From: Ruania alba | Lineage (GTDB): Bacteria; Actinomycetota; Actinomycetes; Actinomycetales; Beutenbergiaceae | Length of the DNA stretch: 64,000 nucleotides | Direction of reading: 5' to 3' | Assembly: GCF_900105765.1 (NCBI RefSeq) | Contig: NZ_FNTX01000002.1 | Coordinates: forward strand, 1,798,001 to 1,862,000 | Shown: one piece after another, positions 56,645-64,000 of the stretch | Position numbering within the stretch: the first letter of the stretch is position 1 | Layout of the letters: each line of letters begins with the position of its first letter | Made by a program: the position numbers and the translations under genes | Notes under the pieces: model-generated | Databases searched by the model: none | Seen by the model: the letters and a program-made list of their open reading frames with translations, nothing else | What the model was told of the DNA's origin: nothing

Positions 56645-57253
56645 TCATGCCGCGGGGCTGATCGGCAGGGCCTCGCGGGCGAGGTCGGCAACCTCTGCGG
56701 GCGAGCGCGAACTGGTGTCGATCCGCCCGAGCCCCGCTCCCTCGGCATCCATCAGGTCCTGGAAGCCCGTGGTGCGGGCCAGGAACTGATCCGCCAGATG
56801 CCGCTCGGCCGCCGTGCGGACACCGCCTGCCGACTCTTCGCGGATGCGCGCGGCCAGCACATCCGGCGTGGCCACCAGCCGTACGGCGACCACACGCGGA
56901 CCGATCAGACCGCGGATCAGCGACGGCCGCAGCGCCGACCCCTCCAGCACCAGGCCGCCTCCGGCGCCTGCGCCGGCCAGATGCGCGGTGACCAGGCCAC
57001 GAATCCGTGGTGCCAACCGGTCGTAGTGGTCGAGCACTGAGGCGAGCAGGTCCTCGACCGGGAGGGAGGCGTAGTGCTCGGCGACGTGGTCGGGCACCTC
57101 GCGGCCGGCCGTCCGCCAGGGGCGCCCCGGGTGGCGCGCCAGCTGATCGGTGCTCCGGCAGGTGTATCGCAATGCTTCGGCCAGTAGCGCTGCGGTGCTC
57201 GACTTGCCGGTGTGGGAGGTGCCGGAGATCAGGACGACGCGGGGGAGTGCCAC
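56645..57253 (-). CDS. P-loop small-molecule kinase-like protein
   Basis: About 202 residues from GTG 57253. Walker A is LISGTSHTGKSSTAALLAEAL; RSTDQLARHPGRPW and LVLEGSALRPSLI suggest an acceptor pocket and Walker B region; RLVATPDVLAARIREES is a typical lid. The layout resembles AAA_33/zeta-toxin-like small kinases and chloramphenicol-phosphotransferase relatives. It may phosphorylate a small metabolite. The open frame extends upstream to 57880 but overlaps the plus-strand TfoX-like gene. It is convergent with the MFS gene. Confidence 0.78.
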   Translation of the reverse strand: MALPRVVLISGTSHTGKSSTAALLAEALRYTCRSTDQLARHPGRPWRTAGREVPDHVAEHYASLPVEDLLASVLDHYDRLAPRIRGLVTAHLAGAGAGGGLVLEGSALRPSLIRGLIGPRVVAVRLVATPDVLAARIREESAGGVRTAAERHLADQFLARTTGFQDLMDAEGAGLGRIDTSSRSPAEVADLAREALPISPAA

Positions 57254-57390
57254 ACATTCGAGGCTATCGGCGCCGGATTGCTCGTCGAGCCATACAGCGA
57301 TCGCGGGCCGGCCGGGCAACCCTCCGCTACCCTCAGCATCTCGGCTGGTCGATGACCGGTCCAGGAAAGTGATCAGCGGGAGGGCAACAG

Positions 57391-57759
57391 GTGTCACGGG
57401 ATGAGGAGCAGCAGCCCGGCGCGCCATTGCGCGGTCCAGCGAGGTTCGCCGGTGCCGGGCTGGACGACTTCGACGACCTCGCCGATCACTTCGCCCCCGA
57501 GCTGCGCCGCGGGGTGATGATGGGCCGGCCGATGCTGGCCCTGGAAGGAAGGATGCTCGCCTGCCTTGATTCCGGGATGCTCGGCGTCCGGCTGGGACGG
57601 GAGTCGAGCGCGTTCGCCGAGGCGATGGAGCTGCCCGGCGCCACGCTCTTCGCGCCAGGGAAAGGACCGAAGCAGTTCCGCGACTGGGCCGCGATCCCCG
57701 CCGAGCACAGCAGCGAGTGGGCCTACTTCGTGGCAGCGGCCATCGAGGCACGTCGCTGA
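57391..57759 (+). CDS. TfoX/Sxy N-terminal-like hypothetical protein
   Basis: 122 residues from GTG 57391. DDFDDLADHFAPELRRGVMMGRPMLALEGRMLACLDSGMLGVRLG, then LPGATLFAPGKGPKQFRDWAAIPAEHSSEWAYFVAAAI: the M(M)GRPML-x(6)-MxAxx... and LFAPG...FRDWxxIP spacing resembles the TfoX N-terminal fold. TfoX proteins influence competence in Gammaproteobacteria, but short actinobacterial relatives are uncharacterised. It stands alone between a kinase-like gene and repeat locus B. Confidence 0.5.
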   Translation: MSRDEEQQPGAPLRGPARFAGAGLDDFDDLADHFAPELRRGVMMGRPMLALEGRMLACLDSGMLGVRLGRESSAFAEAMELPGATLFAPGKGPKQFRDWAAIPAEHSSEWAYFVAAAIEARR

Positions 57760-57765
57760 CCTGGT

Positions 57766-57883
57766 AGGTGCCAGACCTCGTCGCGACGACGTGCGGGTTC
57801 CGACGACGATCGGCACCTCGGCGTCCGCGAGGTGCCACCGGTCGTCGCTCAGCGAGTGTTCGGTCGACGGCGAGTGGCACCTA
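57766..57883. repeat. Two 54-bp dyad repeats in a convergent gap (locus B)
   Basis: Copies at 57766-57819 and 57830-57883, both exactly 54 bp, separated by 10 bases. They share the AGGTGCCA start, TCGTCGC and CGACG inner blocks and the GGCACCT end with the three copies at 22885-23107. The second copy's final CTA (57881-57883) is the stop codon of the frameshifted fdhD frame. With an intact fdhD frame (stop at 57939-57941) both copies would be purely intergenic. Confidence 0.85.
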
Positions 57884-58777
57884 CCGCCGGTACGCGGGGT
57901 TCGCTGGGCCGCCGCGTCCGCCGGCTCGCCGCGCTCGGCTAGACGGCGACCCGTTCCGCTCCCGCATAGACGGTGAACCGATCCCCCGCGAGAACCCGAT
58001 CAACGTCATGCCCGACTCCTGCGCCAGTTCCACCGCCAGTGCGCTCGGTGCACTCACCGCCGCCAGCGTCTCGATCCCCGCCAGGTGAGCCTTCTGCACC
58101 AGCTCGAACGACGCTCGCCCGGAGACCTGCAGCACGGTCGAGCGCACCGGCAGTTGCCCACTCAACAGCGCCCAGCCCACGATCTTGTCCACGGCGTTGT
58201 GCCGGCCCACGTCCTCCCGCAGGCACAGCAGTTCGGCCTCCGTCGTGAACAGGCCCGCGGCGTGCGTTCCGCCGGTGCGCTCGAACTGAGCCTGCCCGGC
58301 GCGCAGAGCCTCGGGGAGGGCGAGCAACATCTCAGGCGCCAGCCGCCCACCCACGGACGGGCCGTCGTCGGGGGAGGGGAAGGCCGACTCCTTGGTGACC
58401 TCCTCGATCGAGGACGTCCCACAGATGCCGCACGAGGACGAGGTGTACACGGCTCGTTCGGCGTTCGCGGCCGGTGGCGCCACCCCAGGTGCCAGCGTCA
58501 CGTCGACGATGTTGTAGGTGGCCTGTCCGTGCTCGTCCACCCCTGGCCCGTACGAGAGTCGAGCGATCTGTGCTCTCTCGTGCACCACGGTCTCGGCCAC
58601 GAGGAACCCGGCGGCCAGGTCGAAGTCGTGCCCCGGGGTGCGCATGGTCACCGCGAGCGAGCGGCCGTTCACCCGCACCTCCAGGGGCTCCTCCCCGGCG
58701 AGGTGCTCGATCCGCTCCCGACGGCGTCCGTCACCGTGGATCTGGAGCGTGCGGTGCCGTGTGCTCACCCGGGCCAC
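57881..58777 (-). CDS. fdhD: Formate dehydrogenase accessory sulfurtransferase FdhD, C-terminus frameshifted
   Basis: Activates molybdenum enzymes of the formate dehydrogenase family by delivering sulfur to the cofactor. GTG 58777 follows GAGGAG. SSSCGICGTSS carries the Cys pair, and LREDVGRHNAVDKIVGWALLSGQLP and LQVSGRASFELVQKAHLAGIETLAAVSAPSALAVELAQESGMTLIGF are intact. Then the frame diverges: this frame continues RGIGSPSMRERNG to a TAG at 57881, while the +1 frame reads GDRFTVYAGAERVAV to TAG 57939, the normal FdhD ending. The switch point is the run of five G (57983-57987 as C on the plus strand); one extra G would restore the family C-terminus. Divergent from the FdhF gene. Confidence 0.85.
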   Translation of the reverse strand: MARVSTRHRTLQIHGDGRRRERIEHLAGEEPLEVRVNGRSLAVTMRTPGHDFDLAAGFLVAETVVHERAQIARLSYGPGVDEHGQATYNIVDVTLAPGVAPPAANAERAVYTSSSCGICGTSSIEEVTKESAFPSPDDGPSVGGRLAPEMLLALPEALRAGQAQFERTGGTHAAGLFTTEAELLCLREDVGRHNAVDKIVGWALLSGQLPVRSTVLQVSGRASFELVQKAHLAGIETLAAVSAPSALAVELAQESGMTLIGFSRGIGSPSMRERNGSPSSRARRAGGRGGPANPAYRR

Positions 58778-58823
58778 TGCTGACTCCTCACGTTAGGCTC
58801 GTGACAACGGTACGGGAGGCACC

Positions 58824-61130
58824 ATGGCACCAGCACCTGAGCACGGGATCGACGAGTCCGAGCTGCAGATCAGCAGCCCCAAGCATTCGGCGGCCGGGGT
58901 TCCCGGTGTGTTGCACGCGTTGGGCATGTCACTGGACCAGATGGGGCCGGTCCGCACTGCGAAGACGCTGCTCGCGGTGAACCAGACCGACGGTTTCGAT
59001 TGCCCCGGTTGTGCGTGGCCCGAAGCGAAGAAGCGCCACACCGCCGAGTTCTGCGAGAACGGGGCCAAGGCCGTGGCCGAGGAAGCCACGAGAAGGCGCG
59101 TTCCGCCGTCGTTCTTCGCCGAGCATTCCCTGGACGATCTGGCCACCAAGGACGACTACTGGCTCGGCCAGCAGGGGCGGCTGGCCCACCCGATGGTGCG
59201 GGACGAGGGCGCCACCCACTATCGGCCGATCAGCTGGGACGACGCCTTCGACCTGATCGCGGCGGAGATCCACGCGGGCGACCCGGATGAAGCGATCTTC
59301 TACACCTCCGGCCGCACCTCCAACGAGGCCGCCTTTCTGTACCAGCTGATGGTCCGCGGGCTGGGGACGAACAACCTGCCGGACTGCTCGAACATGTGCC
59401 ACGAGTCCTCCGGTGCGGCGCTCACCGAGACCATCGGGATCGGCAAGGGGTCGGTGAGCCTGGCCGACGTGGAGAACGCGTCGCTGATCCTGGTGGCCGG
59501 GCAGAACCCGGGCACCAACCACCCACGGATGCTCTCCTCCCTGGAGAAGGCGAAGGCACGTGGGGCCGTGATCGTGGCGATCAACCCGCTCCCCGAGGCC
59601 GGGCTCGGCACCTTCCACAACCCGCAGACACTGCAGGGCCTCACCCGCGGCACCCGGCTGGCCGATGATTTCCTGCAGATCCGGCTCGGTGGCGACCAGG
59701 CCTTGTTCCAGGCGCTCGGAGCGCTGATCATCGAGGCGGGAGCGCTCGACCACGAGTTCCTCACCGATTCCGTGACCGGCCTGGACGAGTACGCCGCGCA
59801 TGTGACCGCACTGGACTGGGACGAGGTGCTCACCGCCACCGGGCTCGAGCGCCGGCAGATCGAGGCGCTCTCCGACCGCCTCATCGCCTCCGACGCCACC
59901 GTGGTGTGCTGGGCGATGGGGCTCACCCAGCACCCGCACGCCGTGGCCACGCTGCGTGACGTGGTCAATGTGCTGCTCCTGCAGGGCAACATCGGCAAGC
60001 CGGGAGCGGGTGTGTGCCCGGTGCGTGGGCACTCCAACGTGCAGGGCGATCGCACCATGGGCATCTTCGAGCAGATGCCCGAGTCGTTCCTTTCGGCGCT
60101 GGATCGGGAGTTCTCCTTCACCTCCCCGCGGGAGCACGGATACGACACCGTGGCCGCGATCGAGGCGATGCGTGACGGCAAGGCGCGGGTGTTCATGGCG
60201 ATGGGCGGGAACTTCCTGCGCGCCACCCCGGACACCGAGTTGACCGAGGCTGCCATGCAACGGATGGCCCTCACGGTTCAGGTGTCGACGAAACTGAACC
60301 GATCCCACGTGATCACCGGCCGCCGCGCGCTCATCCTGCCCGCCCTCGGGCGTACCGACCGCGACGAGCAGGCGAGCGGCCCGCAGCGGGTCACCGTGGA
60401 GGACTCGATGAGTGCGGTGCACGCCTCGCAGGGGCGGCTGGAGCCGCCGTCGGCCCACGTGCTCTCCGAGGTGTCGATCGTGTGCCGGCTCGCCGAGCGC
60501 ATGGTTCCCGACGGCGGACCTTCCGCTGGCAATGGATCTCGCCCGGGCGGGGTGCCCCAGGTGGACTGGCGGGCGCTCGAGGCCGACTACCGGCTGATCC
60601 GCGATCACATCTCCCGCGTGGTCCCCGGTTTTGAGGACTACGAGGCACGCATCGATGAGCCCGGCGGATTCGTGCTGCCGCACCCGCCGCGAGACACCCG
60701 CACGTTCGCTATGCCAGGCGGGAAGGCGGTGATGACGGCCAATGAGCTGGAGTACCCACGGGTGCCCGAAGGTCGGTTGCTGCTGCAGACGATCCGCTCG
60801 CACGACCAGTTCAACACCACCATCTACGGCAAGGATGACCGGTACCGGGGGATCCGCGGAGGACGGCGGGTGGTCTTCGTGCACGACGATGACCTGGCGG
60901 ACCGGGGGCTCGCGGACGGCGACATGGTGGATCTGATCTCCGAGTTCAACGGGACCGAGCGCCGGGCGGAGGCGTTCCGCGCGGTGGCCTATCCGACAGC
61001 GCGCGGGTGCATCGCCGCCTACTACCCGGAGACGAACGTGCTGGTTCCGGTGGACTCCTATGCCAAGACGTCCCGCACACCGGCGTCGAAGTCGGTGGTG
61101 GTGCGGGTGGAGCGCAGCGGCGCGGAGTAG
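58824..61130 (+). CDS. FdhF/YdeP-family molybdopterin oxidoreductase
   Basis: 768 residues, the usual YdeP length. FDCPGCAWPE near the N-terminus is the family's Cys pair rather than a full 4Fe-4S site of classical formate dehydrogenase. EAIFYTSGRTSNEAAFLYQLMVRGLGTNNLPDCSNMCHESSGAALTETIGIGKGSV holds the molybdenum-ligand region (CHESS) and pterin contacts. The C-terminal molydop-binding domain reads GRLLLQTIRSHDQFNTTIYGKDDRYRGIRGGRRVVFVH. Electron acceptor and substrate are unknown. GGGAGGCACC precedes ATG 58824. It is divergent from fdhD, which probably matures it; MoeA at 20-21 kb is upstream in cofactor supply. Confidence 0.93.
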   Translation: MAPAPEHGIDESELQISSPKHSAAGVPGVLHALGMSLDQMGPVRTAKTLLAVNQTDGFDCPGCAWPEAKKRHTAEFCENGAKAVAEEATRRRVPPSFFAEHSLDDLATKDDYWLGQQGRLAHPMVRDEGATHYRPISWDDAFDLIAAEIHAGDPDEAIFYTSGRTSNEAAFLYQLMVRGLGTNNLPDCSNMCHESSGAALTETIGIGKGSVSLADVENASLILVAGQNPGTNHPRMLSSLEKAKARGAVIVAINPLPEAGLGTFHNPQTLQGLTRGTRLADDFLQIRLGGDQALFQALGALIIEAGALDHEFLTDSVTGLDEYAAHVTALDWDEVLTATGLERRQIEALSDRLIASDATVVCWAMGLTQHPHAVATLRDVVNVLLLQGNIGKPGAGVCPVRGHSNVQGDRTMGIFEQMPESFLSALDREFSFTSPREHGYDTVAAIEAMRDGKARVFMAMGGNFLRATPDTELTEAAMQRMALTVQVSTKLNRSHVITGRRALILPALGRTDRDEQASGPQRVTVEDSMSAVHASQGRLEPPSAHVLSEVSIVCRLAERMVPDGGPSAGNGSRPGGVPQVDWRALEADYRLIRDHISRVVPGFEDYEARIDEPGGFVLPHPPRDTRTFAMPGGKAVMTANELEYPRVPEGRLLLQTIRSHDQFNTTIYGKDDRYRGIRGGRRVVFVHDDDLADRGLADGDMVDLISEFNGTERRAEAFRAVAYPTARGCIAAYYPETNVLVPVDSYAKTSRTPASKSVVVRVERSGAE

Positions 61131-61162
61131 TCGGAGGTGCCGGAGCCGGCCAGCAGGGCCGG

Positions 61163-64000
61163 TCAGTCAGCTACGTGCCGCCCGGTCGAGCGCTGTGCAT
61201 CCGGCTCTTCCGTCGCCGCCTCACCCGCCTGTGCAGCGATGCTCCGCCGCTCACCGCGCCGCTGCGAGAGCAGATACAGCACGGGCACCAGCAGCAGGGT
61301 CAGCAGGGTTGAGGTGATCAGACCGCCGATCACCACCAGCGCCAACGGCTGGGAGATGAACGCGCTGCCACCGGTCAGGCCCAGTGCCATCGGGATCAGG
61401 GCGCCGATGGTGGCCGCTGCCGTCATCAGGATCGGACGCAATCGGTGTCGCCCACCCTCGACGATGGCCTCGGCCAGGCTCATCCCCTGGGCGCGGTACT
61501 GATTGATCAGGTCGATCAGCACGATCGCGTTCGTCACGACCACGCCAACGAGCATCAGCGCACCGATGAGCGCTGCCACCCCCAGCGGTGTACCCGTGAT
61601 CAGGAGGAGGGTGACTGCTCCGGTCGCGGCGAAGGGGACCGACACCAGCAGGATCAGCGGCTGCAGGAGCGAGTTGAACGTCGCCACCATCACCAGGTAG
61701 ACGATCAGGATCGAGGCAGCCAGCGCCAGTCCGAGCTGTCCGAACGCTTCCTCCTGGTCGGCACTGACGCCACCGATCTCAGCACCGACTCCCTCGGGCA
61801 GATCCACCTCGTCCAGCGCAGCCTGCAGGTCAGCAGTCACGGCACCCAGGTCCTCCGCGGTCGCGGTCGCGGTGATCGTGACGCTGCGCAGCCCGTTCGC
61901 GCGGGTGATCTCCACCGGCTGATCCACCACCGCCACCTCGGCCACCTGCCCCAGGGGCACCGGACCGACCGCACCAGCGAGCTCGATCGCCTCGATCGCC
62001 TCACGGTCGTTGGGCACCTCGCTCAGTTGCATGACGATGTCCTGACGGCCCGTCTCGGTGTTCAACGACCCGACCGTCGTGCCCTGCAGCGCGGCGGAGA
62101 CGGCCTGCCCGACCTGAGCTTCGGTCAGTCCGAGCGCTGCGGCAGCCTCCCGGTCGACGTCCACGGTCACGGTCGGGAGCTCGGCCGCGAGGTTGGAGGT
62201 CACGTCGGCGGCGCCATCGATACCGCGTACTGCCTCGAGCACGTCCTGGGAGGCGGCATCCACGGAGGCGCCGTCCGCTCCGGAGACGATCACCTCCAGT
62301 CCGCTCATCGCCCCCGCGGACATGCCGGAGGCCACCGTCAGCGTCCCGGCATCGTCGAGCTGTTCGAGCTCGGCCCGCAGCTCCTCCTCTGCGGCCTCGG
62401 CGTCCGTCACCAGGCTCAAGGTGATCGAGAAGGTCGTGGTGCCGTTGCTGCCGAAGAAGGCCATCGAGGCGTCGCCCGAGCCGCCGGTGACCTGGAAGGT
62501 CTCGACACCGGGCAGGTCGGCGATCACCTCTTCGACCACAGTGGCTGCCTCGTCCGCGGCAGCCAGGGACGTGCCGGCGGGAAGCTCCTGGCTCACACTC
62601 AGGGTGTTCTCCCCGGTGTTGCCGATGAAGTCGGTCTTCAGCTGGGTGGCCATCCCCGCGGTTCCGGCGAGGACCACGACGGCCGCGAGGATCGCGAGCC
62701 AGGGCTTGGCCAAGGCACCGTGCAGCACCCGCAGGTAGGAGCGCTGCACCGGCGAACGATGCTCCGCCTCCTCGGCCGCGATCCGTGCTTCCTCGGTGAG
62801 CGCGCCGCTGGGTGCGCGCACGAACCAGTACGCCAGGGCGGGCACGATGGTCAGGGAGACCAGCAGCGAGGCCAAGAGCGCCAGAGCGATCGTGAAAGCG
62901 AATGGCCGGAACAGCTCGCCCACCATGCCGCCGACGAGCCCCATCGGTACGAAGACCGCAGCAGTGGCCACCGTGGACGCGGTGATCGCGCCGGCCACCT
63001 CCTTCACGGCGTCGATGATCGCTGCGATGCGCGACTTCCCGTAGCTCAGGTGCCGGCTGATGTTCTCGATCACCACGATCGAGTCGTCCACCACGCGACC
63101 GATGGAGACGGTCAACGCGGCCAGGGTGAACAGGTTGAGCGAGAAGCCCACGACCTTCAGCCCGACCAGAGTGATCAGCAAGGAGAGCGGGATGGACAAG
63201 GCGGTGACCGCCGTCGGGCGGATCTTGCGCAGGAAGAGCAGGATGATGAGGACGGCGAAGACCAGGCCGAGCAGGCCCTCCACCGTGAGGTCCTCCACGG
63301 ACTGCTCGATGAACGGGGCCTGGTCGAAGACCACCACGACGGCACTGCCGGAGCCCAGAGCGGCCTCGAAGTCCGCGAGGTGCTCAGCCACCGCCTCGGA
63401 GATCTCGACCGTGTTGCCGTCCGGGGTCTTGGTGATTGCGATGCTGAAGGATTGAGCGCCATCGGTGCGGGAGAACGAGGAGGCCTCGACCTGCTCAGAG
63501 CTGACCTCGGCGATCTCGTCCAGGCGGACCGGGCCGCTTGTGGTGGGGATCGGGACGGCGGCGACGTCGTCGGCGGAGGTGAGCTCGGTGCCGGTCTGCA
63601 CCGACATGGTCTGGTCGTCTTCGGTGACCTCACCGCCGGGGATCACCACACCGTTGGCGCGCAGTGCACCCTGGACAGCATCGGGAGTCAGCTCCGCGGC
63701 CGCCATCGCTGCCAGGTCCACGTCGATCCGGACCTGCTCGTCCCGTACCCCGCTGAGCTGGACGTCACGCACGCCCTCGATCCGCTCGATCTCGGGGATG
63801 ATCGCCGTGCGCAGCACATCGACGGCGGCATCGGGATCGTCGGTGGCGGCTACCGAGAGCTGGACCACCGGCAGGTCATCCAGGCTGCCCGCGATCACCT
63901 GCGTGTCCGCATCCTCGGGGAGCGCGCCGCTCATCCGGTTCACGGCCGCCTGGAGCTCCTGCTGGGCATTGGTGACGTCCGTGCCGTACTCGAGCTCGAG
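61163..64000 (-). CDS. RND-family efflux permease (AcrB/HAE1-type), 5' end outside window
   Basis: At least 945 residues; the frame is open to the window edge, so the start and TM1 are missing. Two cores are visible: GLVFAVLIILLFLRKIRPTAVTALSIPLSLLITLVGLKVVGF, SIGRVVDDSIVVIENISRHL (the paired-Asp motif in TM4), and the second-half FGQLGLALAASILIVYLVMVATFNSLLQPLILLVSVPFAATGAVTLLLITGTPLGVAALIGALMLVGVVVTNAIVLIDLINQYRAQG. The porter-domain loops and a 90-residue C-terminal tail are present. It probably exports drugs or lipids by proton antiport, alone or with a partner outside the window. 61131-61162 holds nothing notable. Confidence 0.93.
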   Translation of the reverse strand, partial: LELEYGTDVTNAQQELQAAVNRMSGALPEDADTQVIAGSLDDLPVVQLSVAATDDPDAAVDVLRTAIIPEIERIEGVRDVQLSGVRDEQVRIDVDLAAMAAAELTPDAVQGALRANGVVIPGGEVTEDDQTMSVQTGTELTSADDVAAVPIPTTSGPVRLDEIAEVSSEQVEASSFSRTDGAQSFSIAITKTPDGNTVEISEAVAEHLADFEAALGSGSAVVVVFDQAPFIEQSVEDLTVEGLLGLVFAVLIILLFLRKIRPTAVTALSIPLSLLITLVGLKVVGFSLNLFTLAALTVSIGRVVDDSIVVIENISRHLSYGKSRIAAIIDAVKEVAGAITASTVATAAVFVPMGLVGGMVGELFRPFAFTIALALLASLLVSLTIVPALAYWFVRAPSGALTEEARIAAEEAEHRSPVQRSYLRVLHGALAKPWLAILAAVVVLAGTAGMATQLKTDFIGNTGENTLSVSQELPAGTSLAAADEAATVVEEVIADLPGVETFQVTGGSGDASMAFFGSNGTTTFSITLSLVTDAEAAEEELRAELEQLDDAGTLTVASGMSAGAMSGLEVIVSGADGASVDAASQDVLEAVRGIDGAADVTSNLAAELPTVTVDVDREAAAALGLTEAQVGQAVSAALQGTTVGSLNTETGRQDIVMQLSEVPNDREAIEAIELAGAVGPVPLGQVAEVAVVDQPVEITRANGLRSVTITATATAEDLGAVTADLQAALDEVDLPEGVGAEIGGVSADQEEAFGQLGLALAASILIVYLVMVATFNSLLQPLILLVSVPFAATGAVTLLLITGTPLGVAALIGALMLVGVVVTNAIVLIDLINQYRAQGMSLAEAIVEGGRHRLRPILMTAAATIGALIPMALGLTGGSAFISQPLALVVIGGLITSTLLTLLLVPVLYLLSQRRGERRSIAAQAGEAATEEPDAQRSTGRHVAD

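Noticed and set aside
58929-60884. 651-residue minus-strand open frame opposite the FdhF/YdeP gene
   Set aside because: Antisense shadow; composition is His/Arg/Gly-rich and the plus strand encodes an intact molybdoenzyme.

Overview
The window is high-GC actinobacterial DNA. Coding frames are GC-rich throughout, GTG/TTG starts are common, several genes look leaderless, and the conserved gene sets are actinobacterial: galU-moeA-rimJ, histidine phosphatase-DUF3090-SCO1664, a Ser-tailed FmdB zinc ribbon, and an NlpC/P60 gene under a c-di-AMP riboswitch. The lineage is probably Micrococcales (for example Ruaniaceae or Beutenbergiaceae). That placement is inference; no rRNA or other marker settles it.

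1-22.8 kb is mostly core genome: a 5'-truncated DtxR regulator; a c-di-AMP riboswitch ahead of a secreted NlpC/P60 endopeptidase; a tandem universal stress protein; rocD with an SRPBCC gene; tRNA-Arg(CCT); a DUF2254 membrane protein; a 1426-residue helicase/nuclease-like protein whose catalytic motifs look degraded; mscL; a SAF protein; an FmdB/Ruc-like zinc ribbon; a penicillin-acylase-type Ntn hydrolase; an FtsX-type ABC pair; and the 5-formyl-THF cyclo-ligase / galU / moeA / rimJ / membrane-protein block whose order resembles M. tuberculosis Rv0992c-Rv0996.

23.1-36.9 kb is a compact glycan-utilisation locus. The minus-strand arm reads IclR, two CUT1 sugar permeases, a solute-binding lipoprotein, a 1467-residue Tat-exported multimodular enzyme with two golvesin-like domains, and a cytoplasmic sulfatase. 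The divergent arm encodes an enolase-superfamily sugar-acid dehydratase, a DapA-family aldolase and an SDR, and a second IclR closes the block. The proposed flow is extracellular depolymerisation, import, intracellular desulfation, dehydration of an acidic sugar and aldol cleavage. The substrate is unknown and no transporter ATPase is encoded here.

37.1-43.2 kb holds tRNA-Ala(CGC), decayed toxin-antitoxin gene pieces, a TetR-controlled membrane protein/Ddn-like pair with two matching 19-bp operators, and a fatty-acid desaturase beside a divergent NarL-type two-component system. A shared inverted-repeat motif suggests a DesK/DesR-like circuit.

43.2-64 kb holds acetyltransferases, a FrnE-like DsbA protein, the phosphatase-DUF3090-SCO1664 operon, two alpha/beta hydrolases, two AlkD-like HEAT proteins, a YeiH exporter with its LysR regulator, an ArsR-type regulator with an MFS exporter, an fdhD (apparently frameshifted near its end) with an FdhF/YdeP molybdoenzyme, and an RND efflux permease running off the window.

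Two unusual non-coding features stand out: a family of exactly 54-bp dyad repeats at two convergent intergenic sites (three copies near 23 kb, two near 57.8 kb), and a 36-bp-arm hairpin near 54.7 kb.
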